Source of the DNA: an uncultured Lachnospiraceae bacterium
GTDB lineage: Bacteria > Bacillota > Clostridia > Lachnospirales > Lachnospiraceae
Reading direction: 5' to 3'
Length of the DNA: 7,509 bases
Assembly (NCBI GenBank): GCA_947174725.1
Contig: CAMWKA010000077.1
Coordinates: 1 to 7,509 of the forward strand
Part shown: piece by piece, positions 6,090 through 7,509 of the stretch
How the letters are laid out: each line of letters opens with the position of its first letter
Numbering within the stretch: the first letter of the stretch is position 1
Translations under genes and position numbers: made by a program
The notes under the pieces: model-generated
The model's database searches: none
The model's input: only the letters and a program-made list of their open reading frames with translations
Told to the model about the DNA's origin: nothing

Positions 6090-6161
6090 AAATATTGTGC
6101 CTGCGGCATAGCGCTAAAGTGCATTAAAATTTGCAGGTTACGGAAAGGCAGGGCTATTAAT
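6090..6161 (+). other. Untranslated stretch between leader terminator and ileS
   Basis: The stretch contains a small palindrome TGCCTGCGGCA (6098-6108) and the ileS ribosome binding site. The best binding-site candidate is GCAGGG (6148-6153), 8 bases before the ATG; an alternative GGAAAGG lies at 6142-6148. Neither is a strong match, unlike the AAGGAG sites of the transporter genes. No gene is present. Confidence 0.6.
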
Positions 6162-7493
6162 ATGTACAAGAAAGTTTCTACTGATCTGAATTTTGTGGAG
6201 AGGGAAAAAGAAGTTGAAAAGTTTTGGAAGGACAATGATATTTTCAGGAAAAGTATCAAGAGCCGCGAGGGTTGTCCCACGTATATGTTTTATGACGGAC
6301 CCCCGACAGCCAACGGAAAGCCCCATATCGGTCATGTGCTGACCCGTGTCATCAAGGACATGATTCCGAGATACCGTACCATGAAGGGATATATGGTTCC
6401 CCGAAAGGCGGGCTGGGATACCCATGGACTTCCGGTAGAGATCGAAGTAGAAAAGCTGCTTGGATTAGATGGCAAGGAGCAGATTGAGGAATATGGATTG
6501 GAGCCTTTCATTGAAAAGTGTAAGGAAAGTGTCTGGAAATACAAAGGCATGTGGGAGGATTTCTCCGGCACGGTAGGATTCTGGGCGGATATGGATGACC
6601 CTTATGTTACCTATCATGATGATTTTATAGAATCAGAATGGTGGGCATTAAAGGAGATCTGGAATAAGGATCTTTTATATAAAGGATTTAAGATCGTACC
6701 GTACTGCCCCCGCTGCGGGACGCCGTTGTCCTCTCAGGAGGTGGCGCAGGGTTATAAGGATGTGAAGGAACGTTCTGCGGTTGTACGGTTCAAGTGCAAG
6801 GATGAGGATGCATATATTCTGGCATGGACCACAACGCCTTGGACGCTTCCATCCAATGTTGCGCTCTGTATGCATCCGGATTATGAATATGTCAAGGTAA
6901 AAAGCAATAAGGACGGTATTACCTATTATATGGCACAGGCACTGGTTGCGCAGGTGCTTGGCGATGATGTAGAGGTGCTTGAAAGCTATCGCGGAAAAGA
7001 TCTGGAACATAAGGAATATGTTCCTTTGTTCCCTTATGCGGATGATGTCGTTGCAAAACAGGGAAAGAAGGGCTTCTATGTTGTATGCGACGAATATGTC
7101 ACACTGACGGATGGTACGGGCGTTGTTCATATCGCGCCGGCATTTGGTGAAGATGACGCCAACGTAGGAAGAAAATATGATCTGCCCTTTGTCCAGCTGG
7201 TGGATGGTAAAGGTGAGATGACAGAGCCTACCCCCTGGGCGGGAACCTTTGTGAAAAAAGCGGATATGCCGATTTTACAGGCATTGGAGGATGCAGGCCT
7301 TTTATTTGACGCGCCGAAGTTCGAGCACAGCTATCCTCATTGCTGGAGATGCGATACGCCGTTGATCTATTATGCAAGGGAATCATGGTATATCAAGATG
7401 ACTGCGGTAAAAGATCGGATGATTTCCAATAACAATAAGATCAACTTGATCCCGGAATCAATCGGAAAGTTACTTTTTGGTGATTGGCTGTAG
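6162..7493 (+). CDS. ileS: Isoleucyl-tRNA synthetase, N-terminal part; in-frame TAG probably an artefact
   Basis: IleRS is a class I synthetase that attaches isoleucine to tRNA-Ile in the cytoplasm and edits mischarged valine. The N-terminus shows the Rossmann fold with GPPTANGKPHIGH, the HIGH motif at 55-58. WDTHGLPVEIEVEK (85-98) and the zinc-like PYCPRCGTPLSSQE (180-193) follow. The CP1 editing domain carries WTTTPWTLPSN (222-232) and GTGVVHIAPAFGEDD (318-332). The return to the catalytic fold is seen in HSYPHCWRCDTPLIYY (389-404). It belongs to the long, eukaryote-like IleRS class common in Clostridia, usually about 1030-1050 aa. The open frame ends at TAG (7491-7493) after 443 codons, before the KMSKS loop expected near residue 600. 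Translation beyond the TAG continues the family pattern (NLKYWG), and the residues before it deviate from the family by G-to-T changes. The gene therefore most likely continues past the window. The T-box reading isoleucine upstream supports the identity. Confidence 0.93.
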   Translation: MYKKVSTDLNFVEREKEVEKFWKDNDIFRKSIKSREGCPTYMFYDGPPTANGKPHIGHVLTRVIKDMIPRYRTMKGYMVPRKAGWDTHGLPVEIEVEKLLGLDGKEQIEEYGLEPFIEKCKESVWKYKGMWEDFSGTVGFWADMDDPYVTYHDDFIESEWWALKEIWNKDLLYKGFKIVPYCPRCGTPLSSQEVAQGYKDVKERSAVVRFKCKDEDAYILAWTTTPWTLPSNVALCMHPDYEYVKVKSNKDGITYYMAQALVAQVLGDDVEVLESYRGKDLEHKEYVPLFPYADDVVAKQGKKGFYVVCDEYVTLTDGTGVVHIAPAFGEDDANVGRKYDLPFVQLVDGKGEMTEPTPWAGTFVKKADMPILQALEDAGLLFDAPKFEHSYPHCWRCDTPLIYYARESWYIKMTAVKDRMISNNNKINLIPESIGKLLFGDWL

Positions 7494-7509
7494 AATCTGA
7501 AGTATTGGG

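Noticed and set aside
6095..6108. 14-base match TTGTGCCTGCGGCA with the complement of 38-51, as a dispersed repeat
   Set aside because: A match of this length is not unlikely by chance in 7.5 kb, and its core is a simple palindrome. A genome-wide count would be needed to call it a repeat.
6675..7130. 151-codon minus-strand open frame
   Set aside because: It is antisense to the IleRS editing domain, which is well conserved; a shadow frame.
6162..7493. ileS as a genuine pseudogene or naturally truncated synthetase
   Set aside because: All motifs up to the end are intact, the family pattern continues in frame after the TAG, and the deviations are all G-to-T in the last ~65 bases. Sequence error at an edge is simpler, though reads are needed to settle it.

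Overview
The window looks like a piece of a Bacillota (Firmicutes) genome, most likely a gut-type Lachnospiraceae/Clostridia member. The reasons are strong AAGGAG-type ribosome binding sites, a tRNA-sensing T-box leader in front of ileS, the clostridial form of IleS, and a CUT1-type sugar ABC transporter. The family placement is inference from sequence style; no database search was possible.

Layout. Positions 1-211 are AT-rich and carry several inverted repeats; a new minus-strand gene may begin near position 49 and run off the left edge. Positions 212-5610 hold a tightly spaced minus-strand cluster of five genes with gaps of 24-34 bases. In transcription order they are an MsmK/UgpC-type ATPase (4480-5610), an FRG-domain protein (3681-4445), a MalF-type permease (2759-3652), a MalG-type permease (1832-2728) and a solute-binding lipoprotein (212-1807). 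Positions 5611-6161 form a divergent control region: candidate operators for the transporter operon on one side, and on the other a consensus sigma-A promoter followed by a T-box riboswitch with its terminator. Positions 6162-7493 hold the N-terminal part of ileS on the plus strand, ended by an in-frame TAG.

How the genes work together. The transporter has all its parts in one operon: the lipoprotein captures an unidentified, probably carbohydrate, ligand; the two permeases form the channel; the ATPase drives import. The FRG protein sits between ATPase and permeases and has no known role in transport. ileS is a separate unit, switched on when uncharged tRNA-Ile stabilises the antiterminator.

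Main points for a second look: the FRG gene embedded in the transporter operon; a binding lipoprotein with a second, C-terminal membrane anchor; a half-site (ATATGYAAT) next to a CATAAT hexamer that recurs upstream of the transporter operon and again in the left intergenic region; and a run of apparent G-to-T changes in the last ~65 bases, which create the ileS stop and are more likely sequence error than biology. I see no mobile element, CRISPR array, tRNA or rRNA gene.
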